Of a stretch of DNA of 64,000 nt, positions 23,678 through 32,955 are shown one piece after another. The notes beneath the pieces are model-generated. The model did no database searches. It saw only the letters and a program-made list of their open reading frames with translations, and was not told the origin of the DNA. Position numbers and translations under genes: made by a program. Within the stretch, counting starts at the first letter, position 1, and each line of letters begins with the position of its first letter. Origin of the DNA: Erysipelotrichaceae bacterium (GTDB taxonomy: Bacteria; Bacillota_I; Bacilli_A; Erysipelotrichales; Erysipelotrichaceae); NCBI GenBank assembly GCA_019415435.1, contig DXZE01000003.1, forward strand, positions 9,378 through 73,377, written 5' to 3'.

Positions 23678-24246
23678 TCAGAATGATAGATCTGGAACGT
23701 GACGGCATGTCATGCTGGTGGTGGTACAACTGGTATATCACCCATTCCACAGCTACGTTTGAAACAGAACCTGTTTCTTCTCATGATTTCAATGAGAGAA
23801 TCCGTACAATCCGTAAAAAATATCCATGGATCGTATTAGAGGATGATGAGAAGCTGCTTGGCTATGCCTATCTGAATCGTTTTAATCCAAGAGCTGCCTA
23901 TAACTGGACTGCCGATCTTTCCATCTATCTCTCTCCTGATCAGTGTGGAAAAGGCTATGGCAGAATGCTAATGAAGGAAATTATTGATCTGGCAAAGAAA
24001 GACGGCTATCACAACATTGCCTCCTTAATCACCGGAAACAATACTGCCAGTATGAAGCTTCATGAATCCTTTGGCTTTGTCAAAACCGGTACATATCAGA
24101 ACTTCGGCTATAAGGATAATACATGGCTGGATGTCTCTTACTATGTATTGAAGCTCTGTGATCCAGATCCAAATGTTATTCCAGAACAGCCAAAGAATCT
24201 GAATCCATATGAAGAAGTAAAGCCGCATCGTGTACCTGTACAATGA
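23674..24246 (+). CDS. GNAT acetyltransferase, PAT/MnaT-like
   Basis: 190 residues. What is seen: the phosphinothricin-acetyltransferase-like core with ADLSIYLSPDQCGKGYGRML (the acetyl-CoA-binding GxGxG/A-type loop GKGYGR), NIASLITGNNTASMKLHESF and GFVKTGTYQNFGYKDNTWLD, a typical GF...G...K..W.D ending. Members acetylate small amines such as methionine sulfoximine or amino acid analogues. The C-terminal extension of about 25 residues is Pro- and Asn-rich. It overlaps both neighbours by 4 nt (ATGA). Confidence 0.85.
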   Translation: MIRMIDLERDGMSCWWWYNWYITHSTATFETEPVSSHDFNERIRTIRKKYPWIVLEDDEKLLGYAYLNRFNPRAAYNWTADLSIYLSPDQCGKGYGRMLMKEIIDLAKKDGYHNIASLITGNNTASMKLHESFGFVKTGTYQNFGYKDNTWLDVSYYVLKLCDPDPNVIPEQPKNLNPYEEVKPHRVPVQ

Positions 24247-25481
24247 AGAATATTATTCTCTGCGGTATCAGAACAGATGAATCTGAACATGTCTTTACAA
24301 GCAGGATGGAAGAGCTGGAAGCACTCTGCAAAGCAGATGATCTCAAGGTTGTTTCCAAAGTCATGCAGAAAGCTTCTTCCCTGCATCCCAAGACTGCATT
24401 CAGAGAAGGCAAGCTGCATGAATTAGCTGTATCTGTACAGATGCACGAAGCAGACATAGTCGTCTTCTATAACAGCCTTAGTCCAAAGATATCTCAAAGA
24501 ATTGCGGAAGTATGCAAATGTAAAGTCATAGACAGAACGGCTGTTATTCTGGATATATTCGCTGCTCATGCCCGCTCAAGACCTGCCAAATTACAGACAG
24601 AAATGGCAAGATTACAGTATGAATTACCTTATGCCATGTCTCATCACAAACCGCAGGAGCGCATGCGGGGTGGCGGTGTGACAAACCGCGGCAGTGGTGA
24701 AATGCAGAATTCTTTGATAGCCGGTAACTATAAGAAGAGGATTCATAACTTACAGAAAGAACTGGACAGAATCCAGCTTCAGCATCATCAGGATGAAAAC
24801 AGACGAACAAAACTGCGTATTGCAAGAGCCGCCTTAGTCGGTTATACCAATGCCGGTAAGAGTTTCTTAATGAATGCATTATTAGATTACAGTGATGCCA
24901 AAGGCATGCAGGTGCTCGAAAAGGATCAGTTGTTTGCGACATTGGATACATCGGTAAGACTCATTCATGATCAGAATAAAAGCTTTCTTCTCTATGATAC
25001 GGTAGGCTTTGTCTCTGATCTTCCAAAAGACTTATTAAAGGCATTTGAGACAACTCTTTCTGCAGTGAAAGACGCGGACTTACTGATTCATGTCATTGAT
25101 TCCTCAGATGAGGAGTATGAAGAGAAAATACAGATTACAGAAGATACATTAAAAGAGATTCATGCGGATCATATACCGGTATTAAAAGTCTATACAAAAT
25201 CAGATTTATTATCAGATAAAAGTGATGGCAGATTCTATGTATCCAGTGTTACACAAGAAGGTATTCCTGCCTTTATTAAGGAAGTCATTCACAGATTATA
25301 TCCTCATGAAACAATCATGCATTGCCATATTCCATATGGTCAGTCTGGACTGTTACAATCATATACACATGCTGTAACAATCCAGTTTCTGGATAATGAT
25401 GAAACTGGTATGAATGTACATATAGAAGGACCTGAGAGTTATCTTAAGGTATTTCAACCATATAGAAAGAAGGAAAAGTAA
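24243..25481 (+). CDS. hflX: GTPase HflX
   Basis: 412-residue GTPase that splits stalled or stress-inactivated ribosomes. What is seen: the HflX N-terminal domain (FREGKLHELA, VIDRTAVILDIFAAHARS), the conserved glycine-rich RMRGGGVTNRGSGE, a coiled linker, and the GTPase domain with G1 GYTNAGKSFLMNAL, G3 DTVGFVSDLP and G4 TKSD. The G1 loop has Phe-Leu where Thr/Ser-Leu is usual (GKSFLMN against GKSTLFN), a substitution worth noting. It is the third gene of the unit and overlaps the GNAT gene by 4 nt. Confidence 0.94.
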   Translation: MKNIILCGIRTDESEHVFTSRMEELEALCKADDLKVVSKVMQKASSLHPKTAFREGKLHELAVSVQMHEADIVVFYNSLSPKISQRIAEVCKCKVIDRTAVILDIFAAHARSRPAKLQTEMARLQYELPYAMSHHKPQERMRGGGVTNRGSGEMQNSLIAGNYKKRIHNLQKELDRIQLQHHQDENRRTKLRIARAALVGYTNAGKSFLMNALLDYSDAKGMQVLEKDQLFATLDTSVRLIHDQNKSFLLYDTVGFVSDLPKDLLKAFETTLSAVKDADLLIHVIDSSDEEYEEKIQITEDTLKEIHADHIPVLKVYTKSDLLSDKSDGRFYVSSVTQEGIPAFIKEVIHRLYPHETIMHCHIPYGQSGLLQSYTHAVTIQFLDNDETGMNVHIEGPESYLKVFQPYRKKEK

Positions 25482-26857
25482 TGTCAGAAAAGAAAACAGT
25501 ATGGGAAAAAATGAACAAGAAACAGAAGAAAGAATTAATGAAGTTTAATGAAGAATACAAGGAATTCTTATCTGTTTCAAAAACGGAAAGAACATTTACC
25601 GCTAACAGTGTCAAGGCTGCTGAAAAGGCAGGCTTTGTCAATCTGGATACAGTTAGGAAATTACATGCAGGAGATAAGGTATATGCCGTTAACAGAGGCA
25701 AGAACTTCCTTGCCTTCATTATTGGTAATAAGCCGGTAAAAGAAGGTATGAATATCCTGGGGGCACATATCGATTCCCCACGTATGGATCTTAAGCAGCA
25801 TCCGCTCTATGAAAAGGATGGTCTTGCTCTATTGGATACTCATTACTATGGCGGTATTAAAAAGTATCAGTGGGTGGCAAGACCTATGGCTTTAGTAGGT
25901 GTTGTCGTCAAGAAAGATGGAACTAAGGTTTCTATTAACATTGGTGATGATCCGGATGATCCGGTAGTAGGCGTATCTGATTTATTGATCCATCTTGCAA
26001 GAAAGCAGATGGAAAAGCCAGGCTCTACCGTTGTAGAAGGAGAGAAGCTGGATCTTCTTGCCGGTTCCATACCTGATGAAAAAGTTAAGAAAGATTCAGT
26101 CAAGGCATATGTATTACAGATATTGAAAGATAAATATGACATTGATGAAGATGACTTCATGTCTGCGGAAATCGAAGTAGTACCAGCAGGTAAGGCAAGA
26201 GATTATGGCTTAGATCGTTCTATGATCATCGGTTATGGTCATGATGATAAAGTATGTGCCTATACATCTTTAAGAGCCTTATTAGACATGAAAGAAGTAC
26301 CCGAAAGAACATCCTGTGTCATCCTTGTGGATAAGGAAGAGATTGGTTCTGTAGGTAATACAGGTATGCAGTCAGCTTTCTTTGATCATGTCGTCGCAAA
26401 GCTTAATGCCTTACAGGGTAATGTCACTCTTGTAGATCAGAATGATACATATGAAAATTCCAGAATGTTATCTTCTGATGTTTCCATTGCCTATGATCCA
26501 AACTATCCGGAAGTTATGGAAGCCAATAACTCTGCTTACTTTGGAAAGGGTATCTGCTTTAACAAGTATACTGGTTCTGGAGGAAAGTCAGGATCCAATG
26601 ATGCCAATGCAGAATATATGGCAAAGATCAGAAAAGTCATGGATGATAATGACTGTTATTTCCAGACATGTGAGCTTGGCGCCGTAGATGCTGGCGGTGG
26701 CGGAACCATTGCCTACATCATGGCTGATAAGAACATGGATGTCATTGATGCAGGTATCTGCGTACAGAACATGCATGCCCCATATGAAGTCGTATCCAAG
26801 GCGGATGTCTATGAAGCTTACAGAGCTTATATAGCCTTCTTAAAAGATATGGATTAA
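25481..26857 (+). CDS. M18 family aminopeptidase
   Basis: 458-residue cytosolic metallo-aminopeptidase, the usual size for family M18. What is seen: metal ligands in GAHIDSPRMDLK (His, Asp), the catalytic Glu pair in VDKEEIGSVGNTG, Asp in LSSDVSIAYD, a glycine-rich YTGSGGKSGSNDAN, and the last His in NMHAPYEVVSKAD. It starts in the hflX stop (TAATG). A strong terminator ends the four-gene unit. Confidence 0.94.
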   Translation: MSEKKTVWEKMNKKQKKELMKFNEEYKEFLSVSKTERTFTANSVKAAEKAGFVNLDTVRKLHAGDKVYAVNRGKNFLAFIIGNKPVKEGMNILGAHIDSPRMDLKQHPLYEKDGLALLDTHYYGGIKKYQWVARPMALVGVVVKKDGTKVSINIGDDPDDPVVGVSDLLIHLARKQMEKPGSTVVEGEKLDLLAGSIPDEKVKKDSVKAYVLQILKDKYDIDEDDFMSAEIEVVPAGKARDYGLDRSMIIGYGHDDKVCAYTSLRALLDMKEVPERTSCVILVDKEEIGSVGNTGMQSAFFDHVVAKLNALQGNVTLVDQNDTYENSRMLSSDVSIAYDPNYPEVMEANNSAYFGKGICFNKYTGSGGKSGSNDANAEYMAKIRKVMDDNDCYFQTCELGAVDAGGGGTIAYIMADKNMDVIDAGICVQNMHAPYEVVSKADVYEAYRAYIAFLKDMD

Positions 26858-26880
26858 CACAGCTGAATATCTGATACAAT

Positions 26881-26906
26881 AAAGACAGAGTTTATCTGTC
26901 TTTTTA
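26881..26906 (+). terminator. Terminator after the M18 peptidase gene
   Basis: A 9-bp perfect stem AAAGACAGA / TCTGTCTTT with loop GTTTA and a T tail. Confidence 0.85.
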
Positions 26907-26929
26907 AATGGCAGTCCAAAGGATATTCT

Positions 26930-28207
26930 ATGAAAATAACATATTATTTTGTAAGACATGGAGAAACACTTTTCAACCGCAAGGGACGTGTACAGGGAGT
27001 ATGTGACTCTCCTTTAACAAATAACGGTATTCGTCAGGCAGATCAGGTTCATGATGTTTTTAAGGAAGTTTTCTTTGATCGTATCTATACTTCACCATCG
27101 GAAAGAGCGATGGATACAGCTGCCCATATATTAGAGGGTCGGCATGTACAGCCTGAAGTCATCAATGACCTGCATGAAGTGGACTTCGGAAAACTAGAAG
27201 GAACAAGATTTACTTCTCACCCGGATGAGATACGCTATTGTTTCAATCATCAGGATTTCTCATCCGTTGGTGGAGAGAATAAAGAACAGGCAGGTAAGCG
27301 TGCCTTAAAGGTCATGGATGAAATCACGAACCGGTGTAATGATCAGGATTCTGTGCTGCTTGTTTCACACGGTTTCTTTGAATTCTTTATCATGTCTGCT
27401 GTTCTAGGTATGGATGTAAATACATATCGTGAAGAAAAGGAAAAGGAAGGAAAGAGTCCGATTCCTAATGGCGGGATTATGGTATTTACTTATGAAGATG
27501 GTAAATACAGTCTTATTGAAGAACCTGTATCCCCAAAAGAGTTCAAACCATTAAAGGAAAACAAGACCGTACATTTCTGGTATATGAGACATGGAGAAAC
27601 AGAGTTTAATCTTTATAACCGTATCCAGGGATGGTGTGATTCTCCTTTAACAAAACAGGGAATTGCCCAGGTAGAAGAAACTGCAGAAACTTTAAAGGAT
27701 ATTCCTTTTGATAAGATCTATTGTTCTACCGCAGGCAGAGCCCGTGCTTCCGCAAAGATCATGGCAGAAGGAAGAATGGTAGATCCAATGCCGTTACGTG
27801 GTCTTAAGGAACTGAACTTTGGCGACTATGAAGGCATTATCCGTGATTCCTGGAAAGATGAAATCATGAGAAGACACCGGGAAGGTGAAAACTGGGATGA
27901 TGCTGGTGGTGAAAGCGGTAAGGAACTGGAAAAAAGAATCCGTCATACCTTTGATAAGATAGTCAGTGCTTCCAAAGACAATCAGAATATTCTGGTTGTC
28001 GGTCATGGTACATACTACATGAATATACTGCGTATCTTCTTTGGTATGGAAAGAGATACGGTAGAATCCATACGCCGCTCATCCGGTCATAGGCCTATGC
28101 CGAATGCCGGTATCTTCCGGTTTGATTATAAAGATGGGGAATATCAGCTGGTACAGTTGATGATATCTGCAGAAGAATACAGAGAAGAAAAAGAAAGTGA
28201 AGCTTAA
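26930..28207 (+). CDS. Tandem two-domain histidine phosphatase (phosphoglycerate mutase superfamily)
   Basis: 425 residues made of two complete histidine-phosphatase domains. Domain 1 (about 1-200) has YYFVRHGETLFNRKGRVQG and the second catalytic His in LLVSHGFFEF. Domain 2 (about 215-425) has FWYMRHGETEFNLYNRIQG and VVGHGTYYMN. Both keep RHG, the acidic loop and the second HG motif, so both can be active. The halves are alike (each has QG...CDSPLT after RHGET), showing internal duplication. Single-domain proteins of this family hydrolyse sugar phosphates or nucleotides; the substrate here is unknown. It is a single-gene unit convergent with citrate synthase. Confidence 0.9.
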   Translation: MKITYYFVRHGETLFNRKGRVQGVCDSPLTNNGIRQADQVHDVFKEVFFDRIYTSPSERAMDTAAHILEGRHVQPEVINDLHEVDFGKLEGTRFTSHPDEIRYCFNHQDFSSVGGENKEQAGKRALKVMDEITNRCNDQDSVLLVSHGFFEFFIMSAVLGMDVNTYREEKEKEGKSPIPNGGIMVFTYEDGKYSLIEEPVSPKEFKPLKENKTVHFWYMRHGETEFNLYNRIQGWCDSPLTKQGIAQVEETAETLKDIPFDKIYCSTAGRARASAKIMAEGRMVDPMPLRGLKELNFGDYEGIIRDSWKDEIMRRHREGENWDDAGGESGKELEKRIRHTFDKIVSASKDNQNILVVGHGTYYMNILRIFFGMERDTVESIRRSSGHRPMPNAGIFRFDYKDGEYQLVQLMISAEEYREEKESEA

Positions 28208-28208
28208 T

Positions 28209-29582
28209 TCACTTTCTTTTGCTTAACGGTATATACTCCTGATATTCACCGACATATTTATAGGCAGGACGAATAATACGACCGGCAAATTCAATTTCCT
28301 CAATTCTGTGTGCACACCATCCGGCTACTCTCGATATTGCAAAGATAGGGGTGTATACATCCGTAGAGAAACCAAGTATTCTGTAGATCAGACCACTGAA
28401 TAAATCCATATTGGCACAGACATGCTTTGTCTGTCCTTTTTCTTCTTTGAATACTTCCGGGGCTATTCTTTCAATCTGACAAAGCAGGTCATATTCTCTG
28501 CCAAAGCCTTTCTGATAAGCAAGATCCCTGGAGTATTTCTTTAATATCTGGGCTCTGGGATCACTCTTTGTATAAACAGCATGTCCCATGCCATAGATAA
28601 GACCGGATTTATCGCCAGCTTCCTTATGGATAATCTTACGCAGATATTCCTTAACTGCCGCATCATTGTTTACGTCTGATACATGTTTAAGAATATCATC
28701 CATCTGATCCATAACTTTCAGATTGGCACCACCATGTTTCGGACCCTTTAAAGAAAGGACAGATGCCGCAATAGCAGAATAGGTATCTGTGCCGGTAGAA
28801 GACAGCACTCTGGATGTGAAGGCAGAGTTATTGCCACCGCCATGATCTGCCTGAACAACCATACATAAGTCAAGAAGCTTTGCTTCTTCATGTGTAAACT
28901 TCTGGTCAGGACGATATGTCGCAAGAATATGCTCGGCAGTATGTAATCCCTTTACAGGATAGTGGAAATACAGAGATCCATGTTCATAGACATGTTTCTT
29001 GGTTATATAGGCATATACCATCATCGTTGGTAATTCCGCAATTAAGTTAATAGATTGTTTTAAGATATTCTCTAAAGAAGAATCTTCCGCATCTTCATCA
29101 TAGGAATACATGGCAAGTACGGATCTTGCCATTTTATTCATGATGTTTGGAGATGGGGCAGCCATGATCATTGTTTCCGCAAAGCCTTCCGGAAGCTCCC
29201 GGTGATTTTCAAGAAGGGAAGAAAACATAGTCAGATTTTTCTGACTTGGTAAAGATCCAAATAACAGCAGCCAGGCTGTCTCTTCATATAAGAAACGATC
29301 ATTTTCAAATGCTTCCTTTACAATATCCTGAATATCAATACCACGGTATATCAGTTTTCCATCACAGGGAATGATATTTCCATCTTTCTCTTTTTCATAA
29401 CCTATGACATCGCATATATTTGTAAGACCTGCAAGTACACCTGTGCCATCCGCATTACGCAAACCGCGTTTGACACCAAGCTTCTCACTGATTTCAGTAT
29501 CAATATGATTATGTCTGCGGTATTCATTGCATAACAGCGTTAATTGTTCTTTCGTCAGGTCCTGTACATCCGGATAAAACAT
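28209..29582 (-). CDS. gltA: Citrate synthase
   Basis: 457-residue citrate synthase joining oxaloacetate and acetyl-CoA. What is seen: the His pair in VQADHGGGNNSAF and LKGPKHGGANLKV, the latter being the family signature with the catalytic His; the GMGHAVYTKSDPRA substrate loop; and a catalytic Asp in the MDLFSGLIYRILGF segment. The N-terminal extension of about 50 residues is as in Clostridium-type enzymes. GGAGGT precedes ATG 29582. The gene is divergent from icd and acn across an operator with four half-sites, so the three enzymes of the oxidative branch are probably coregulated to feed 2-oxoglutarate and glutamate synthesis. Confidence 0.95.
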   Translation of the reverse strand: MFYPDVQDLTKEQLTLLCNEYRRHNHIDTEISEKLGVKRGLRNADGTGVLAGLTNICDVIGYEKEKDGNIIPCDGKLIYRGIDIQDIVKEAFENDRFLYEETAWLLLFGSLPSQKNLTMFSSLLENHRELPEGFAETMIMAAPSPNIMNKMARSVLAMYSYDEDAEDSSLENILKQSINLIAELPTMMVYAYITKKHVYEHGSLYFHYPVKGLHTAEHILATYRPDQKFTHEEAKLLDLCMVVQADHGGGNNSAFTSRVLSSTGTDTYSAIAASVLSLKGPKHGGANLKVMDQMDDILKHVSDVNNDAAVKEYLRKIIHKEAGDKSGLIYGMGHAVYTKSDPRAQILKKYSRDLAYQKGFGREYDLLCQIERIAPEVFKEEKGQTKHVCANMDLFSGLIYRILGFSTDVYTPIFAISRVAGWCAHRIEEIEFAGRIIRPAYKYVGEYQEYIPLSKRK

Positions 29583-29597
29583 GTAACACCTCCAGTA

Positions 29598-29641
29598 ATT
29601 TACATTCTAGATGTAAATATTTACATAATCAATATGTAAAT
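29598..29641. promoter_or_regulatory. Operator with four ATTTACAT/ATGTAAAT half-sites between gltA and icd
   Basis: Half-sites ATTTACAT at 29598-29605 and 29619-29626 and their reverse complement ATGTAAAT at 29611-29618 and 29634-29641 alternate. This gives three overlapping palindromes; the outer two have 5-bp and 7-bp gaps and the middle one has none. The last palindrome extends to 9-bp arms. The symmetry indicates cooperative binding of a dimeric regulator. The motif is not the GlnR box (7-bp gap between TGTNA and TNACA) nor a CcpC box; the regulator is unknown. Confidence 0.7.
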
Positions 29642-29697
29642 AGTGAAAGAATATGAGTAATCTTGTATTAAAATAGATTCGTTGAGAGGTTTTGAAT

Positions 29698-30693
29698 ATG
29701 ATAGTTGTATTAATTCCCGGAGATGGTATTGGTCAAGAGATCTCACAGAGTGTTAAAGAAGTATCAGAAGCTTTATCCTGTCCGATTGAATGGGAGGAAT
29801 ATAAGGCTGGTGCAGACTACTACAAGGAAAGCGGTAATCTGATTGAACCAGGTACCTTAGAGGCCATACAGAAGACTGGCATTGCCTTAAAAGGGCCTAC
29901 GGCAACGCCTGTTGGTACAGGTTTCCGTTCTATCAATGTACAGCTTCGCCAGCATTTCCATACATACGCAAACTTACGTCCGGTTCATTCCATACCTGGT
30001 ATTAAAAGCAGATATGAAAATGTAGATCTTGTTATTGTCAGAGAGAATACGGAAGATCTGTATAAGGGAATTGAATACATGCTGGATGAGGATACTGCTA
30101 ATGGTGTCAAGCTCATTACCAGAAAGGCATGTGAAAGAATTGTAACGTTTGCCTTTGATTATGCTGTAAAGCATCATCGTAAGAAGGTAACAGCCGTTCA
30201 TAAGGCAAATATCATGAAGCTTACAGATGGCTTATTCTTAGACGCATTCCATCATGTGGCAGAGTCTTATCCGGATATTGAGGCAGATGATGTCATCATC
30301 GATGCCTTATGCATGAAGTTAGTGATGGATCCAACCCGGTTTGATGTATTAGTCACAGAGAATCTGTATGGTGACATTATCTCAGATCTTTGTGCAGGAT
30401 TAGTCGGTGGTCTTGGTTTTGCGCCAAGTGCCAATATAGGTGAAGATGTACGTATCTATGAAGCTGTTCATGGGTCTGCACCAGATATAGCTGGTCAGAA
30501 CAAGGCAAATCCAACTGCCTTATTGTTAAGCTTTGCCATGTTACTAAAAGATAACGGTATGATGGATAAAGCAGAAAAGCTGGAGAATGCGATCTACTCC
30601 TTAACAAAAGAAGGAAAGCATCTGACTGCAGATGTAGGTGGATCGTCAACATGTACTGAATTTACCAAAGCAATCATAGAAAGGCTGGATTAA
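29698..30693 (+). CDS. icd: NAD-dependent isocitrate dehydrogenase
   Basis: 331 residues from ATG 29698 (8 nt after AGAGG; a TTG at 29692 is possible). What is seen: [13 protein letters not shown] at the N-terminus; [10 protein letters not shown], the serine loop with N-x-x-L-R that distinguishes isocitrate from isopropylmalate enzymes; [15 protein letters not shown]; the metal-binding acids in [20 protein letters not shown]; and [18 protein letters not shown], where an Asp/Ile pattern suggests NAD use. It oxidises isocitrate to 2-oxoglutarate. Aconitase follows 2 nt after the stop. Confidence 0.92.
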   Translation: MIVVLIPGDGIGQEISQSVKEVSEALSCPIEWEEYKAGADYYKESGNLIEPGTLEAIQKTGIALKGPTATPVGTGFRSINVQLRQHFHTYANLRPVHSIPGIKSRYENVDLVIVRENTEDLYKGIEYMLDEDTANGVKLITRKACERIVTFAFDYAVKHHRKKVTAVHKANIMKLTDGLFLDAFHHVAESYPDIEADDVIIDALCMKLVMDPTRFDVLVTENLYGDIISDLCAGLVGGLGFAPSANIGEDVRIYEAVHGSAPDIAGQNKANPTALLLSFAMLLKDNGMMDKAEKLENAIYSLTKEGKHLTADVGGSSTCTEFTKAIIERLD

Positions 30694-30695
30694 GT

Positions 30696-32924
30696 ATGGA
30701 ACTTCATAACCATGGTGTATTCCTTATTGATGGAAAATTAATTGAAGATGAAAACAGAGACAAAGAAGAAGGCAGAAAGAAGACCATCTCATGGAAGATA
30801 TTAAATAAGCATGATAATCATACGGATCCTGCGCTTCTTCATATGCACTTTGATTCTTTGACTTCTCATGACATTACCTATGTAGGCATTATCCAGACAG
30901 CGAGAGCTTCTGGTTTAAAGGAATTCCCGATGCCTTATGTATTAACAAATTGCCATAATACACTTTGTGCAGTAGGTGGAACCATCAATGAAGATGATCA
31001 CAGGTTTGCTTTATCTGCGGCACATAAATATGGTGGTATCTATGTACCGCCAAACATGGCTGTCATTCACTCCTATAACCGTGAAATGATGACTGCCTGT
31101 GGCAATATGATTCTTGGCTCAGATTCCCATACCCGCTATGGTGCACTGGGCACAATGGGTGTTGGCGAAGGCGGTGGTGAACTAGCCAAGCAGTTACTTG
31201 GCAGAACCTATGACATGACAAAACCAGAAACCGTCTTAATCTGGTTAACAGGAAAACCAAGCCCCGGCATAGGTCCTCATGATGTGGCGCTTGCCTTATG
31301 TGGTGCTGTTTATGCCAATGGCTTTGTCAAAAACAGAATCATGGAATTTGCCGGTCCTGGCATTGCCTCATTATCACAGGATTATCGTAATGGCATTGAT
31401 GTCATGACAACCGAGACTACCTGCTGGAGCAGTATCTGGGAAACCGATGATACAACCAAGGCATATTATGTCTCTCATGGAAGATCCGATGCCTATCATG
31501 AATTAAAAGAAGAAGATGGTGCTTACTTTGACAGATACATCACATTAGATTTAGGTTCCATAGAATCCATGATTGCCTTGCCAATGCATCCAAGCTATGC
31601 CGTATCGATTCATGACTTATTACAAGATCCTTATCATTATCTCAAAGAAGCAGAAGACCGTGCCAATGAACAGTTAAAGGGCAAGGTAAAAATGGACCTT
31701 GTTTCTAAGATTCATGGTAAGGATGTATTCGTTGATCAGGGAATCATTGCCGGATGCAGTGGCGGTACTTATGACAACATCATGGCCGCAGCATCTATAT
31801 TAAAGAATCAGGATACGGGCAATGGTGAATTCAGACTTTCTGTTTATCCGGATTCCATGCCGGTTTATAAGGCATTAAGTGAAAACGGTACTGTTGCAGA
31901 ACTTGTAAGCAGCGGTGCTATCTTCAGAGAAGCATTCTGTGGACCATGCTTTGGGGCAGGAGATACACCAGCAAATGGTGAATTATCCATCCGTCATACA
32001 ACCCGTAACTTTCCTAACAGAGAGGGTTCCAAGCCTAATGAAGGACAGCTTGCTTCAGTTGCCTTAATGGACGCAAGGTCCATTGCGGCTGCTGCCGCAA
32101 ATCAGGGTAAGTTAACTGCCGCAACAGATGTATGTCATGAAGAAGAAAAGATTGTCCCATATATCTTTGACAGGTCTTTATATGAAAAGCGTGTCTACAA
32201 TGGTTATGGCAAAGCAGATCCTGATTATGAGCTTCACTTTGGACCGAATATCAAGGACTGGCCAGAACAGCCATCTCTTCATGATGATATGTTAATTAAG
32301 GTTGTTTCCCATATCGATGATCCTGTCACAACAACCGATGAACTCATCCCTTCTGGCGAAACAAGTTCTTATCGATCCAATCCATTACGCTTAGCTGAAT
32401 TTACTTTATCCAGAAGAGATCCGGAATATGTACTATCCGCAAAAGAAGTACAGACAATCCGTAATGATAAAGAACAGGGTACAGTAGACAAAGAACTGCA
32501 GGATGTCCTGGAAACATTAAAGAATCATGACATTACTGTAGATCTATCTGAAACAGGTATCGGTTCTGCTATCTATGCCAATAAACCAGGCGATGGATCT
32601 GCCAGAGAACAGGCAGCCTCTTGTCAAAGGGTATTAGGTGGTTCAGCAAACTTTGCCCATGAATATGCCACAAAGAGATACCGCTCCAATTGCATTAACT
32701 GGGGTATTCTTCCATTTGTGACCAAAGATGATGCTTATTTATCCAAAGGAACATGGGTCTATCTGAAAGATATCAGAAAATCCCTTAAAGAAGATCTTCC
32801 GGTTAAAGCATATGCTGTTTCAGGTGGTACAGTGCATCCTGTACAGGTAGAAACAGGTTTATTAACAGATGAAGAAAAAGACATCCTTATGGATGGATGT
32901 CTCATTAACTATTACCGTCATTAA
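30696..32924 (+). CDS. acn: Aconitase family hydratase
   Basis: 742 residues, a shorter aconitase-superfamily protein typical of Firmicutes. What is seen: LGSDSHTRYGALGTMGVGEG, the first-domain signature; GCSGGTYDNIMAAASIL and FCGPCFGAGDTPANGE, which carry cluster cysteines; a SIAAAAANQGKL segment; and the swivel domain with GDGSAREQAA and the YATKRYRSNCINWGILPF region. The usual GCTNSS is replaced by GCSGGT. With gltA and icd the gene completes citrate to 2-oxoglutarate conversion, so aconitate hydratase is the likely activity. Confidence 0.9.
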   Translation: MELHNHGVFLIDGKLIEDENRDKEEGRKKTISWKILNKHDNHTDPALLHMHFDSLTSHDITYVGIIQTARASGLKEFPMPYVLTNCHNTLCAVGGTINEDDHRFALSAAHKYGGIYVPPNMAVIHSYNREMMTACGNMILGSDSHTRYGALGTMGVGEGGGELAKQLLGRTYDMTKPETVLIWLTGKPSPGIGPHDVALALCGAVYANGFVKNRIMEFAGPGIASLSQDYRNGIDVMTTETTCWSSIWETDDTTKAYYVSHGRSDAYHELKEEDGAYFDRYITLDLGSIESMIALPMHPSYAVSIHDLLQDPYHYLKEAEDRANEQLKGKVKMDLVSKIHGKDVFVDQGIIAGCSGGTYDNIMAAASILKNQDTGNGEFRLSVYPDSMPVYKALSENGTVAELVSSGAIFREAFCGPCFGAGDTPANGELSIRHTTRNFPNREGSKPNEGQLASVALMDARSIAAAAANQGKLTAATDVCHEEEKIVPYIFDRSLYEKRVYNGYGKADPDYELHFGPNIKDWPEQPSLHDDMLIKVVSHIDDPVTTTDELIPSGETSSYRSNPLRLAEFTLSRRDPEYVLSAKEVQTIRNDKEQGTVDKELQDVLETLKNHDITVDLSETGIGSAIYANKPGDGSAREQAASCQRVLGGSANFAHEYATKRYRSNCINWGILPFVTKDDAYLSKGTWVYLKDIRKSLKEDLPVKAYAVSGGTVHPVQVETGLLTDEEKDILMDGCLINYYRH

Positions 32925-32929
32925 TGTGA

Positions 32930-32955
32930 TGCGGCAGGGGTAACTCTGCCGTATT
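32930..32955. terminator. Terminator between acn and the esterase gene
   Basis: Stem CGGCAG / CTGCCG with an 8-nt loop, followed by TATTTCATTT. The stem is short but GC-rich and lies between convergent genes. Confidence 0.55.
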
